A stretch of DNA of 52,500 nucleotides from contig CM022673.1 of the NCBI GenBank assembly GCA_012295275.1, forward strand, positions 12,994,288 through 13,046,787, given 5' to 3'. The first letter of the stretch is position 1. Each line of letters starts with the position of its first letter. The DNA comes from Chrysomallon squamiferum (lineage: Eukaryota > Mollusca > Gastropoda > Neomphalida > Peltospiridae). The notes below the pieces were generated by a model that was not told the DNA's origin, ran no database searches, and saw nothing but the letters and a program-made list of their open reading frames with translations. This document shows positions 1 to 9,315 of the stretch, one piece after another. Position numbers and translations under genes: made by a program.

Positions 1-22
1 ATGCTCTGAAAGTAAATAAGAA

Positions 23-94
23 ATGTCTGCAAAACTCGAGTGGGAGATTCAACTCTGTGCAATTTACAGTAGAATCGCTGTAATTCTTCTTCAG
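23..94 (+). CDS. PIGV: PIGV exon 1
   Basis: This exon has 24 codons and starts at ATG 23. It ends RIAVILLQ, the conserved N-terminal helix of PIG-V, at a CAG|gtatat donor. It is too short for simple ORF finding; I found it by looking for the residues that should precede FNAVIPDH. The 5' UTR and promoter lie outside the window. Confidence 0.85.
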
Positions 95-2863
95 GTATAT
101 AGGTTGACCAATTTTCAGACTTACGAAATAACTGTAAATTAATATACATTTTAAAAATAAGAACCACAGGCGTATGTACAATTAATGTTGTATTAAAACA
201 CCGACACAGGTGCGATGGGTAACTCACTAACTCAACTGAGACCACTGCTAATGGATAATTATAATAATACTAATAGCAATTAAATAATTAACATTAATAT
301 GATTTAATAAAAAATATCATTTACGTTGTCCGTCTTAAATCTAATGTTTCAATATCATAATTAATATTTAGTTAAAATCACCATAATGACTATTTCTATG
401 TCGAAACATGTCGAAGGCGGGGGAGGGGGAAATGGCCTTTTCAATATAATTTATTATGTTAGAGTGCTAAATATTTTTGAAACTTAGAGCGTATTTTGCC
501 TCCAAGTGACTTATAACATGATTAAGAACATTATATAGATCTTTTATATTAAAATTGCTAAAAGTATGTGTCCATTGGCATTGGTAATATTTATTGTTGA
601 AAAATAATAAAATGAATGAAAGAACTTTGGCACCATCATTCTTTACCTACTATATTTTATACAAAGATAAAAATGTAGATGTTTTAATGAATTATATCAA
701 AGTAAACAGTGTACCTGATATATATGTCTCTGAAAATGGAATCAGTTACAGAGAGACAATAATTAAATGATTCCTTTTTCTTTCTTCATTTTTATTATTT
801 ATTTTAAATTTATTCTAATAAACCTTTCATGTGTAAATAAGAAAGAGTTTTAAACACTTGTAAGTTATACAGAAGCTAAATTAGAAAAATAAAACATATA
901 TACATTTTTTTGATAATGAATTATTTTCTTATATTGTTACTAATTTTGACTACTTATAGATTGTGTTCAATGCAGTCATTCCAGACCATGATGCCAGTGT
1001 GTTTAATCCACCTCCTGCTCCTAGAAATAAAACATCAGTCGACACTGCAGTGGAATTCCTTCTGGGAGGGTTCCGTCGTTGGGATGGAGTTTACTTCATT
1101 CACATTGCCGAGTACGGTTACACCTATGAAAACACTGTAGCTTTTTTTCCTCTCTTCCCGTTGTTTGTTGGGAAAGTCACTGAAGCTGTTTCACTGTTTA
1201 CAAATTCTTTTCTTTTAATGAGAAACGTTGCACTCGTACTCTCAGTGGTGTTAAACTTTGTTTTGTTTGTTAAAACAGCTAAAATTTTATACCATTTGGG
1301 TGTGTTTGTATTAATTGATAAAAAACTGGCCTACAAGTCAGCCATGTTGTTTTGTATAAATCCAGCCAGTATATTTTTCACAGCAGCTTATTCAGAAACT
1401 ATGTTTGCTTTTATCTTGTTTTATGGAATGCTGTATGCTTCTAGAGGAAACCACCTTATCGCTTCAGTCTTCTTTGGACTGGCTTCTGCAGCAAGATCAA
1501 ATGGAATTGTTGCCATTGGTTTCATTATTTATGGAACTGGAAAATTATTTCTACAAACCTTATATTTCACATATTTATGTAAATTACCACTGATTTCAAA
1601 AATTCTTCAAATATTTATGACTGCTATTAAATATGTTATGTTAACTGTCTTGTACTTGTCATCAAGTCTTCTTCCATTTGCTCTATACCAGTACTATATA
1701 TATGATATTTTCTGTGGAGGACAACCACAGTATTTACCTCTACATATTGTAGAATATGGACACTCAGAGAATTACACCATGGCAACCAGCAAACGCTCTG
1801 AATGGTGCAACCATTATCTTCCATTATCATACAGCTACATACAGAGCAAACACTGGAATGTTGGATTTTTGCACTACTACAAAATTAAACAGATTCCTAA
1901 CTTCATACTGGCTGCTCCAGTCATCTGTATCAGTATGTCTGCTTGTTTACATTACTACAGACAAAACAAGAAATTGTGTCACTGTCTGGGGATTTTATTT
2001 GTTGTTGATCACAAGAAGAATGATAACCACGACGAATGTATTGGTTTTGCTAGCAGCAGAATTTTTCCCTTTGTTGTTCATCTTCTGGCTCTCACAGTCT
2101 TTGGATGTTTCTTTATTCATATACAGGTCTGTATTGCCTTATGTTAAAAAATATAAATCTACACCTCAGTATTTTACTATAAAATACTGTTCAATTACTG
2201 GGATGTACATTTAGGTACATATCAAATATTATTTTAAGATAAATATTTTCCAATTAAATAGTTACCAATAAAAATAAAAAAATTATATGAAATACCTTAT
2301 TTAAAATATAATAATATTTTATGTTTTTTATTGTTGTATTTTTTCCTTCTTTATATTTTTGGAATTACAAAAAGTATTGATTTTAGAGAATAGTCTTATT
2401 CATTTTTGACAACAGTATTTTCAGTAAAAATATATCTTGGACATCTATCATTAGCTCTGTATCAGACACCATTTTAACCAAACAGACTTCAGTTTTCAGA
2501 GCCAGATAGTGACAGTTCTTCATTCAAAAGTATTATATCATTATTTTTTAATTTACATATTTTTATTTATTTGAAAACCAGGTTCTGACTCGACTGCTCT
2601 GCTCATCTTCTCCTGTTATTTACTGGTACACAGCCCACTGCATCAGAAAAAGCAAAGATTCCAAAACACAACATCCCAGACATGAAGAAAGAAAATTTGC
2701 AGCATCTAATCTCAATCCACATCATCACAAGACTAATGTTCTATTCGACGACTTGCTTTCCTGGAGGAATCTAGATTTTAATTCCAAGTTAATTTATACA
2801 TATTTCTTGTCTTACTTTGTGATTGGAACTGCAGCTTTTTCAAACTTTTTACCTTGGACATGA
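23..2863 (+). CDS. PIGV: GPI mannosyltransferase 2 (PIG-V), complete, 3 exons
   Basis: Joined exons 23-94, 960-2126 and 2582-2863 give 506 aa plus stop, close to the usual PIG-V length of about 490-500 aa. PIG-V is an ER multi-pass enzyme that adds the second mannose to the GPI precursor. Seen here: an FNAVIPDHDA segment near residue 27, the family's lumenal RWD motif with D66 inside RRWDGVYFIHIAEYGY, then repeated hydrophobic segments. Later come SYIQSKHWNVGFLHYYK and PNFILAAPV, then HIQ-VLTRLLCSSSPVIYW across the second junction, and the family's typical FLPWT ending. Both introns are phase 0. An in-frame TAA at 17-19 precedes the ATG at 23, which supports that start. The obvious open frame beginning at 963 opens on GTG and is only the middle exon. 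The identification rests on recognised motifs along the whole length. Confidence 0.95.
95..959 (+). other. PIGV: PIGV intron 1
   Basis: 865 bp of AT-rich DNA from GT at 95 to AG at 959. It has a short G-rich patch near 417-430 and no other feature I can support. Confidence 0.8.
960..2126 (+). CDS. PIGV: PIGV exon 2
   Basis: This exon has 389 codons (residues 25-413). The acceptor is ttatag at 954-959. The donor is ATACAG|gtctgt, a non-optimal donor whose use is supported by exact continuity of HIQ with VLTR in exon 3. The exon carries the catalytic-type Asp motif and most of the transmembrane segments. Confidence 0.93.
2127..2581 (+). other. PIGV: PIGV intron 2
   Basis: 455 bp, phase 0, strongly AT-rich. 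The apparent open frame running into it is read-through of exon 2 with unrelated residues. Confidence 0.85.
2582..2863 (+). CDS. PIGV: PIGV exon 3 and stop
   Basis: The acceptor is aaccag ending at 2581. The exon has 93 codons and a TGA at 2861-2863. It encodes VLTRLLCSSSPVIYW, a variable polar loop rich in His and Lys, a last membrane segment (YTYFLSYFVIGTAAF) and the terminal SNFLPWT. The polar loop is the least conserved part of the family. Confidence 0.92.
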   Translation, partial: VLTRLLCSSSPVIYWYTAHCIRKSKDSKTQHPRHEERKFAASNLNPHHHKTNVLFDDLLSWRNLDFNSKLIYTYFLSYFVIGTAAFSNFLPWT

Positions 2864-3474
2864 TTTGTCAGTTATATTGTTATCTTTTTGTAAGAATCAA
2901 ACAGAAGCAATATCAAAATGTCAGCAAAAATGATTCTAACAAAATGTGCAATAGAGGTGAAGATTTTTCTTAGCTGTAGATAATGGTTTTTACTGCTACT
3001 TTCATACTGCTTAAAAGTGCTAGATGATGTGTATGACTTAAACTTCATAAACTGATAAAATTATGTTTTACTAAATTTTATAACATTCTTTAATGTATAT
3101 TGTTATGTATAAACTTTACATATGATTCTACATAATGTAGTGAAATGTTAAAGTTTTCTTTAACTATTTTTCCAGTTAAAATAATAATTCTTTCATTGAA
3201 ATTATTAATTTTTCAAGAACTGCTATAATAACAATAACAAAGTTTTTAAAATGTTTAAATCTTTAATATAAATTAAATAGATAATATCCCATAAATCCCA
3301 TAACTAAAAATAAATCTTGAAGCTAAAATTCACCTGAAATATAAATGGAAAAAAAAAAAAAAAAATCAGTTATTGTAGATTTTAAAAACATTTTTAAAAA
3401 TATGTAGGTAACTAGTATTTAAAATATTAATAATAACATTGTCATTTTTATTGTTATTATTATTTAAACCTGTA
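2864..3474 (+). other. PIGV 3' UTR and flank
   Basis: AT-rich sequence after the PIGV stop. AATAAA hexamers occur at 3309-3314 and 3526-3531, but in DNA this AT-rich the hexamer is weak evidence, so the true cleavage site cannot be chosen. The next recognisable feature is the fossil promoter copy starting near 3475. Confidence 0.4.
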
Positions 3475-3660
3475 TTTTAGCACTTTTCCTGGTATTGTTG
3501 TATATATTCAACATAGAGAGTAATGAATAAAATCACAATTTTTTCAGTTTTATAAAATAGCTAATTTATTACAGTTGTTTTATTTTATTTTTAAAAACTA
3601 TGAAAATTGGTCTTGATTGAAAGCTTAAATTTTTTATGCATTTTCTTTTTTTTATTTTAA
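3475..3660 (+). pseudogene. Dead inverted copy of the gene B promoter and exon 1
   Basis: This stretch matches the minus strand at about 8341-8490, the promoter and exon 1 of gene B. Shared blocks in order are TTTCCTGGTAT, GTTGTATATATTCA, TATAAAATAGCTAATTTA (TATA at 3551-3557), CAGTTGTTTT and CTATGAAAATTG. Compared with B, the fossil has about 25 bp inserted between the upstream block and the TATA box. It has lost about 10 bp of signal-peptide codons, and the B donor GGTAAGC has become GAAAGC. Its ATG at 3600 meets TGA at 3618, giving six codons. Similarity seems to continue a little into the intron. No matching exon 2 was found downstream on this strand, so I call it a partial inverted duplicate. 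Confidence 0.75.
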
Positions 3661-4513
3661 TTTTGTTTATCTTTTTGTTTCTTTGTGTATTTATTTAGTA
3701 ACTTTCAAACTAATTTATTATTACCATTATTATTTATTATTGTTCTTATTGTTGTTTTTATTTGTGTTTTTGGGGGGGGTTTTTTACTTTTAAAATTAAA
3801 ATTTCACAAGACATTTTGAATAAATTTAGAACACTTTATCTTGTTAAAATTCATTGTATATCATTTATTAATATTTAAATAAACTTTTAAATTATTATTA
3901 TAGTCTTCTTGTATAATGTATTTAACTTTTTCATTTTAAGTGTGGAATGTTTTTTGGATGGTTATACACATTTTCACAATTTGGTATACACAGCAAAATG
4001 TCATCTTTATGCACATTTCTGAACAACTTTCTTGAACAAAATTACCATCTTTTGCTAATTATAAAGTATAGCAATAAAATAAAAAAATTGTCAGAATATA
4101 TGAAATCTGATATTGCAGAACACTGTGACATGAATAATAAAAATGTAAAAATAAAATAAAATAATAAAATATTATTTAAAAAATAACATATTGTTATAGA
4201 TTAATCAACCACAAAGTATTAGTATCCTCAGTCCATCAGGAATTTTTGTGCCTTTCTGTAAGACACGATACCAAAATGATAAAAATGTCAGCCTTTATGC
4301 ATGCGTCGTTAAGAATATGTTATTTTATGGTAAATGTAAATAAATAAATAATCATTCAAAGCTACAAAAAAAAAAAAAAATAAATAAATAAATAAATAAA
4401 AATAATAAATAAAATAAATAAATAAAAAATATTAATTTTGTTAATTCTTCTACAATGTTTTTTATATTTTTTTGTAAAAGTTACTTTTAAAAACATAATG
4501 TTATCTCTGTTCA
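3661..4513. other. Intergenic, AT-rich
   Basis: This lies between the fossil exon and gene A. It holds a (TAAA)n tract at about 4378-4430 and a short plus-strand open frame at 3947-4159 with no recognisable family or signal peptide. The 3' UTR of gene A must run leftward into this stretch. Confidence 0.5.
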
Positions 4514-5069
4514 TTACTTGGATCTAAGAATGAAAAACGCAGGAGGAGCCAGTCTGAACCCAAATCCAGAAGCTGCGTGATGATGATGATGATGATGATG
4601 ATGATGGTGGTGGTGGGGATGACTGGATTTTTTTATCTTTACACTACTGTGATGGTGATGATGACAACAACATTTTGCGTTCACAACAGCAAGTAGACTG
4701 GCTGGAAAATAAGAAAGAAAAATTTTAAAGAAGTAAAATGAACGAGTACAATGAAAAATTGAACATTGTCTACACTGCATGGGTATCATATCTTTGTGAA
4801 AAGATAATTTTTTTTTTTTTTTTTTAATTTTTTTTAATTTGAAATAAATATGTTGTACAACATTAATTATTATTATTATTGTTGATTGTGGTGGTGTTGT
4901 TGTTGTTATTGCAGTTTATTATATGTTTTAATATGTGGGCTATTTATATTTTAATGTATATAACCACAAAATACAAAATATTTATCAGTTTATAACAATA
5001 ATAATAATTAATTAATTGAGGGGGATTATTTTGCTTACCTATAATAATTAAAATAAATGTTGTCTTCAT
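4514..5069 (-). CDS. Gene A: secreted CCC/His-rich peptide, 72 aa
   Basis: Exon 1 is 5039-5069 (31 nt, donor G|gtaagc) and exon 2 is 4514-4701 (acceptor ttttccag). The intron is phase 1 and interrupts the signal peptide. The product starts MKTTFILIII and continues ASLLAVVNA, an ordinary signal peptide with a V-N-A cleavage site before K20. The mature 53-residue peptide begins KCCCHHHHHSSVKIKK, then has SSHP, a run of 13 His, and the tail FRLAPPAFFILRSK. His codons are mostly CAT from a trinucleotide tract (minus strand of about 4575-4617), so run length may vary between individuals. The Cys triplet and His runs suggest metal binding; that is inference. I recognise no known family. Genes B and C share the design. 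The stop is TAA at 4514-4516. Confidence 0.8.
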
Positions 5070-5136
5070 TTTCACTATCTGTTGATTATTATATTGTATA
5101 GATCAACCGAATAATGACACAAAATTCAACCTTAGT

Positions 5137-5143
5137 CTTTATA
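5137..5143 (-). promoter_or_regulatory. TATA box of gene A
   Basis: TATAAAG on the minus strand, 74 bp upstream of the gene A ATG. The spacing would put transcription start about 40-45 nt before the ATG. Genes B and C have the same element in similar positions. Confidence 0.5.
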
Positions 5144-5651
5144 TGTACAGTTTCAGATAAGGAAATAAGACATTAAAAATCCTTTTTAGTGCCATAAGAT
5201 TTGAAAAGACCCCCAGTTATTTTGGAAAACCTTTATATCCTTCTTAAAGTTTCAAAGATCTTTCGCCCGATTCACAAAGCCCGATGTATTAAAGTTCTTT
5301 GATATCGAAACTATTTTAAAATATTTTATCTTTCTCTCTTTCTAGTCGTGATTAATTAATCATTACCGCGTTTAATCCTTTGAAGACTTAAACACCGTTT
5401 TAAAGTAAAGTTGAGACAAATAAAGGGTAAAAGAAATCACGTGACTTCAAAGGAGATAATGAAAAGGTGATTAAATGTCGTCTGCTTTGGTGTGTACGCA
5501 ACCTCACAGCGGAGTGCGTTTTGTCGCGTTCGTACATTCACAAACCATTTAAATTATTTTCTTGGATGGATTTTGTTAAATAATACCTCTCCCGAAAATA
5601 TGCTATGTTGCAAGTAATTTTTATTACGTTTTACGAATATATGTACATTTA

Positions 5652-5685
<34 letters not shown>

Positions 5686-6043
5686 CCTTTTATTTGCAAT
5701 TTGTTGAATTTATAAACATTTACAACAACATTTTGTTCAGCGGCTTGCGTATTTGCGCCATTCATTGGGAACTAATTTAAATTCGTAAGCTTTAAATTAT
5801 CTGAAATTAAATTTGTTTATTTTGTTTTGTTTCTTTTCAAGAGAGTGCCTAAAATCGTTACGTGGCTTCATTCATATTTTAGCATTATAACAAACAGTAA
5901 ATAAATTTAAACGTGTGTTGACACCAGTCGCATGATTTTATCATAACATCAGTGTGTATATGTATTTTTTTTTTAGAAAACCTCTAATCCAGAATATGAA
6001 ACGTGAATCTGTTGCTGTCATACATTTTTTAAGTTAATTTCAT

Positions 6044-6109
<66 letters not shown>

Positions 6110-6603
6110 AATCAAAGACATCAGTCATTATTCATAAATATTTATTTTTTGTTGGTAAATATATAATAAAAATATACATTTATCACTGATAATAATTACG
6201 TTTGAAAAAGATTAATGCTTCAGATGTAAACTAGAGCACTTATAAAATAGGAAATTACAATTAATTTCTCTCTGAAGAATGACGATCACAACACATGCAC
6301 TCTTTTTGTATCTTTATTTTCATAATTTAACATATTTTTTTTTTAAATAAACTAAAATAATTCAAAAACATAGAACACTACAAAAAGCAGTGATAAAGTT
6401 CGTCAAATAAGAGTTATTCCCCTTGTTCTTCATTTATACTATATTGAACATCGAACCGATTGCATTAAAATTACGTATAAGATTATTATTAATATCACAG
6501 TTTCAAAAAAAAAGACAGTCAGATTTACTTCATTTCGTCGATAGTCATCATTTATCTGAAATCACAAAAATATTATTATATAGATATATTTAAATAATAT
6601 ATA
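5144..6603. other. Intergenic between gene A and the Tc1-like element
   Basis: AT-rich with a moderately CpG-bearing patch at about 5250-5550 that includes CACGTG near 5439. This could be upstream regulatory sequence for gene A, but nothing proves it. A T-rich/TA tract sits near 5650-5690 and a (GA)n tract at 6049-6107. I see no gene. Confidence 0.5.
6049..6107. repeat. (GA)n microsatellite
   Basis: About 29 uninterrupted GA units. Confidence 0.95.
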
Positions 6604-7433
6604 CTCTAACAAAAAAGAAACGCAAAAGTTGATTTTATTGACATTGGGAATATCTATTTAATGGATCAACAGAAAGCAGCAGAATGTTCCCATTTTACAT
6701 ATGCTTTAGGGTTCAAATCCGGAGATTTAGAGGACCAGGGCAGGACCTGAATGTTATTGTTGTGTAGGTATGCTGTTGTGAATCTGGCTGTTGGAGCGAC
6801 ATGTGGCTGCAAAATTTCATCTCGGCATTTCTGTGCCGTTAAGTCGCCTTGGATGTGAACCAGGTTGGTCCTGCCAGTGTATGAGATTGCTGCCCACACC
6901 TTCGCACTACGACCGCCAAATCTGTCCGCTTCCTGAATGTAGTTTGCAGCAAAACGTTCACCACGACGTCTGTAAACTCGACATCTTCCATCAGCTCGAC
7001 GAAGCAGAAATCGAGCCTCGTCACTAAACCAGACAGTTCTCCATCGTAACTGAGGCCAGACTGTGCACTTGACACCACTGACGTCGTACATGGAACACCC
7101 GGGCTACGGCCGAGAAGGATTCGCCAGCTTGTAAACGGCCGATGGCGTTGTTTCGTTGCGGTTCACTCAGAATAAAAATAACGAACAGAAGTTTTCGAAA
7201 ACCTTGCATTTTTATAACCCTCGTACTGAAGTTTCATGTGCGGCACGTGCCCATGGACTGGTAACGTGGTTTTGGCTAATAAACACGATCATAGCCATTA
7301 TTTTGTGTTACCTGCTTTTTGGCGACTGCTATACGTTTGAATCATCAGCTGTCATTATATTCATAGTTTGTATATGTCAGTTTACAATAGTTATCTAAGA
7401 ATTCAACCATTTTGCGTTTCTTTTTTGGGAGAA
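6604..7433 (-). mobile_element. Tc1/mariner-like element, internally deleted
   Basis: Both ends carry inverted repeats sharing CAAAAAAGAAACGCAAAA (6610-6627 and its complement at about 7410-7427). The outer 7 bp are less well matched (CTCTAAC against TTCTCCC). The element is flanked by TA on both sides (6602-6603 and 7434-7435), the standard Tc1/mariner target duplication. At 830 bp it is well short of a full element. The interior holds a broken minus-strand transposase, so it could move only if supplied with transposase in trans. Confidence 0.85.
6666..7209 (-). pseudogene. Tc1-like transposase remnant
   Basis: The N-terminal part, about 7100-7170, reads LSEPQRNNAIGRLQAGES then FSAVARVFHV, the first helix-turn-helix of Tc1-like transposases. 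A different frame then continues directly as WRTVWFSDEARFLLRR, DGRCRVYRRRGERF and GGRSAKVWAAISYTGRTNLV, the catalytic domain with its first Asp in FSDEARF. The linker and second DNA-binding region are missing and the frame changes. Further on, the block with the second Asp (usually QDNARPH-like) is missing, and after SPDLNP the expected IE is replaced by KA, so the third acidic residue is absent as well. No functional enzyme is possible. Confidence 0.88.
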
Positions 7434-7720
7434 TATAATTAAAGGAAAATATAATAATTAAAAAAATATATGCTAAAAAATAAATGTTTTGGAAAAAACA
7501 AAACACATCATTTATTTATATATTTTGCAATTAAGGAAACATTATGTCGTAAGAGTAAAATTGTACATTAAAAAAGAAAATATACATGAATTTTAATCTT
7601 ATATTAATATGGAATCTAGCCTTCTTCAGTCATCGTCATGTAAAGATGATATCCGAAATAATTTTTTTTAAAAACATTAATTACAATTGTCGTCACTACT
7701 TACAAATTTTAAAACTACAC
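7434..7720. other. Intergenic, AT-rich
   Basis: Short AT-rich gap between the two mobile elements. It includes TTTATT at about 7512-7517, which on the minus strand is AATAAA and could serve gene B. Weak evidence only. Confidence 0.3.
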
Positions 7721-7856
7721 CAGGGACGAATCGAGCATTGAAAAAAAGGTTAGAAACTTACAAACAGAAATGAGTTTAATTATAAAGAAAATTACGTTCG
7801 GCAAAGCATTGTGGGAAATTCTGTTTAATGTTCTCTCCCCTCCAGATCCGCCCCTG
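7721..7856. mobile_element. Small hAT-like inverted-repeat element (MITE candidate)
   Basis: The left end reads CAGGGACGAATC and the right end, on the opposite strand, CAGGGGCGGATC. That is a 12-bp terminal inverted repeat with two mismatches, of the CAGGGGCGGAT type common at hAT ends. It is 136 bp long with no coding capacity. The expected 8-bp target duplication is not clear (aactacac against ggtactta), which lowers confidence. It ends 5 bp from the gene B stop codon. Confidence 0.45.
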
Positions 7857-7861
7857 GGTAC

Positions 7862-8385
7862 TTACCTTTTTCCTATTAGGGGGGCAGGCTGGGCGGGTGC
7901 CGCAGGGACAAGTCTCAGCTGAGCCATTCCTGTTCTGGTAGCTGTGTTGTTGTGTTTGACGATGGTGCTGTGGTGATGATGATGGTGGCAACAACAACAT
8001 GCATCTCCCATAGCAACGAGACACGCTGAAACTGAATATTTGGGATAATGATTTTGTTTAATTGTTTAGTTTATTATTGAGCATAGTCGACATGTACGAT
8101 TACGTACATTCTTATTAATTCTAAACAGAATACATACCTATGAACATACACATATTCTTTTTTTTTTATCTTCCTCTTTGTACATAATAAAAATTAAAAA
8201 TTAAAATCTATATGGAGCCTAAATTTACCACTGAAATAAATAAATAATTAGACAACAACAATAATAAACAAACAAACAAACAAACATACAAAAATACTAA
8301 AACGCAAATAAACAAAATAAATTAAAACAGAAAATAAATACATGAAATTTAGCTTACCAATCAAGAAAACAACAGCAATTTTCAT
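7862..8385 (-). CDS. Gene B: secreted CCCC/His-rich peptide, 65 aa
   Basis: Exon 1 is 8358-8385 (28 nt, MKIAVVFLI plus one base, donor G|gtaagc). Exon 2 is 7862-8031 (acceptor tattcag). A second in-frame acceptor 6 nt further on would drop two residues. The signal peptide ends VAMGDA, with cleavage predicted before C21. The mature peptide begins CCCCHHHHHHSTIVKHNN, then has a Thr/Arg segment and ends RLVPAAPAQPAPLIGKR. The GKR end is the classic signal for dibasic trimming and C-terminal amidation. The stop TAA at 7862-7864 lies inside AAAAAG|GTAAGT, itself a perfect splice donor, so a spliced isoform with another C-terminus is possible. I found no partner exon. No known family is recognised; metal binding is inference. 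Confidence 0.8.
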
Positions 8386-8433
8386 AGTTTTAAAAATTAA
8401 ATTTTTAACAAAACAACTGTTGTAAATTAGCTA

Positions 8434-8440
8434 TTTTATA
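8434..8440 (-). promoter_or_regulatory. TATA box of gene B
   Basis: TATAAAA on the minus strand, 55 bp before the ATG. The element, its flanks and the upstream TTTCCTGGTAT and GTTGTATATATTCA blocks (about 8461-8487) are preserved in the fossil copy at 3475-3600. Confidence 0.6.
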
Positions 8441-8490
8441 AAAATGGAAAAAATCGTGAATATATACAACTATACCAGGAAAGGGAAAGT

Positions 8491-8935
8491 AATAAAATCT
8501 TATCCTGTTTTAACAAAAACCTTATTTACTTTCATTGATTTCATCTCTTTATTCATTTCATGAACGGCTTTGTGGTCGCTTATGTTATTTCAAACAAAAC
8601 ATTCTTTTATACTTTTTTTTTTTTTTTTTTCAAAAATACTTGAAAGAAAATAATTTCACTTACAAGTTTTAAAAAAAAAAATAAAAATAAATAAAATGAA
8701 TAAACAAAAACATTCTGTTCCTTATTTTTATATATATATATTTTATTATAATAATTTATATCAAAGTATTTCTTTGCGACCCAGTCTTGGATTCTGTCTC
8801 ATACATTTTGTTCTTTCTCTTCTTCTTCTTAATACAAAATAAGACGTTTTATATATATCTTTGACAGATTTATTTTTGCTTCTTCCTTCTCTTGATCCTC
8901 ATGCTTATTAATTCAGATACCCACTCATTCTTTAC
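8491..8935. other. Intergenic, AT-rich
   Basis: Upstream flank of gene B with T and TA runs. No gene seen. Confidence 0.5.
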
Positions 8936-9130
8936 CTGTCTGTCTGTTTATCTATCTGTCTGAATCTATCTCTCCCTATGCCGGTCTGTCCGTCTGTCTC
9001 TCTGTCTATATTTCTATGTATTTATCTGTCTATAAATATCTCTATCTGTCTGTCTCTCTCTCTTTCTCTTTATTTATATATCCAGCAATCTATGTATGTA
9101 TATGTATATATTTATATATCTGTCTATCTG

Positions 9131-9163
<33 letters not shown>

Positions 9164-9315
9164 AATCTATCAGTCTATCTATTTATCTCTCTGTCTATCT
9201 GTCTGTCTCTCTGAATATCTGTCTGTATGTCTGTATGTATGTCCGTCTGTCTGTTTATCTATATGTCTGTATTTCAGTCTTCTATTTGTCTGTCTGTCTG
9301 ACATTCTCTCTATCC
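8936..9315. repeat. Mixed TCTG/TATC tetranucleotide tract
   Basis: About 380 bp of imperfect (TCTG)n, (TATC)n and (TATG)n. Several reading frames stay open only because the repeat lacks stops; none is a gene. Confidence 0.92.

Noticed and set aside
963-2147. 394-codon frame as a complete gene
   Set aside because: It opens on GTG, lacks the N-terminal helix and ends in intron sequence. The three-exon PIGV model explains both ends.
7156-7398. Plus-strand 80-codon frame in the Tc1-like element
   Set aside because: Antisense to the transposase helix-turn-helix remnant and the inverted-repeat end.
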